A stretch of DNA of 6,482 bases from Anaerolineaceae bacterium (lineage in GTDB: Bacteria; Chloroflexota; Anaerolineae; Anaerolineales; Anaerolineaceae): NCBI GenBank assembly GCA_028699715.1, contig JAQVUC010000064.1:1-6482 (forward strand). The letters run 5' to 3'. Below, piece by piece: positions 6,405-6,482 of this stretch. The notes under the pieces are model-generated. The model worked only from the letters and a program-made list of their open reading frames with translations, had not been told where the DNA came from and did not search any database. A program made the translations under genes and the position numbers. Each line of letters starts with the position of its first letter. The first letter of the stretch is position 1.

Positions 6405-6482
6405 GCCGCTTCCTCTTCTTCGTCTTCAACGACTTCAGCAACTTCTTCTTCGACTTCTTCAGCCGCTTCTACAGTTACTTCT
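6401..6482 (-). CDS. rpsQ: C-terminal tail of the preceding gene, probably 30S ribosomal protein uS17 (S17)
   Basis: Only the last 26 residues and the TGA stop are in the window; the rest lies beyond the right edge. The frame is open from the edge, ends in TGA overlapping the rplN ATG by four bases, and contains the rplN ribosome binding site. The peptide is extremely acidic: 13 Glu and 1 Asp in 26 residues, no Lys or Arg, the rest Val, Ala and one Thr. No family motif is visible, so the identity rests on position alone: in the spc operon the gene before rplN is nearly always rpsQ. If correct, this is an acidic extension beyond the usual S17 end. It could instead be another gene inserted here, or rpmC if rpsQ is missing. 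Confidence 0.6.
   Translation of the reverse strand, partial: EVTVEAAEEVEEEVAEVVEDEEEEAA

Overview
This window is one unbroken stretch of the bacterial spc (ribosomal protein) operon, entirely on the minus strand. Read in the direction of transcription (right to left) the order is: end of a gene that is probably rpsQ, then rplN, rplX, rplE, rpsZ (zinc-type uS14), rpsH, rplF, rplR, rpsE, rpmD, rplO, secY, adk, and the 5' part of map. Every gene was recognised from family motifs in its translation. There is no gap longer than 20 bp between genes, no gene on the plus strand that I would defend, and no RNA gene, mobile element, repeat array, promoter or terminator that I can see.

The organism is a bacterium. 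The order secY-adk-map, with no rpmJ directly after secY, and a four-cysteine uS14 are typical of Gram-positive-like lineages, Chloroflexota and relatives, rather than Enterobacteria. The proteins read to me like Chloroflexota (possibly Anaerolineae), but that is a judgement from memory of the families and should be treated as tentative. Codon use looks uniform and nothing suggests horizontal transfer.

The genes work together as one assembly and export module. uL14, uL24, uL5, uL6, uL18, uL30 and uL15 build the large subunit (uL5 and uL18 hold 5S rRNA); uS14, uS8 and uS5 build the small subunit. SecY is the membrane pore to which ribosomes deliver exported and membrane proteins. Adenylate kinase balances adenine nucleotides, and methionine aminopeptidase trims the N-terminal Met of new chains. 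Genes are tightly packed: rpsQ/rplN, rplE/rpsZ and rpsE/rpmD overlap, adk and map abut exactly, and most starts have a strong purine-rich ribosome binding site, often inside the preceding gene. This suggests one polycistronic mRNA with translational coupling.

I looked for an undescribed system and did not find one; this is a housekeeping region. The points worth a second look are small: an adenylate kinase LID lacking the zinc cysteines, charged tails on uL24 (basic) and probable uS17 (acidic), altered residues in a uL6 signature, and two start-site questions (rplX, map).
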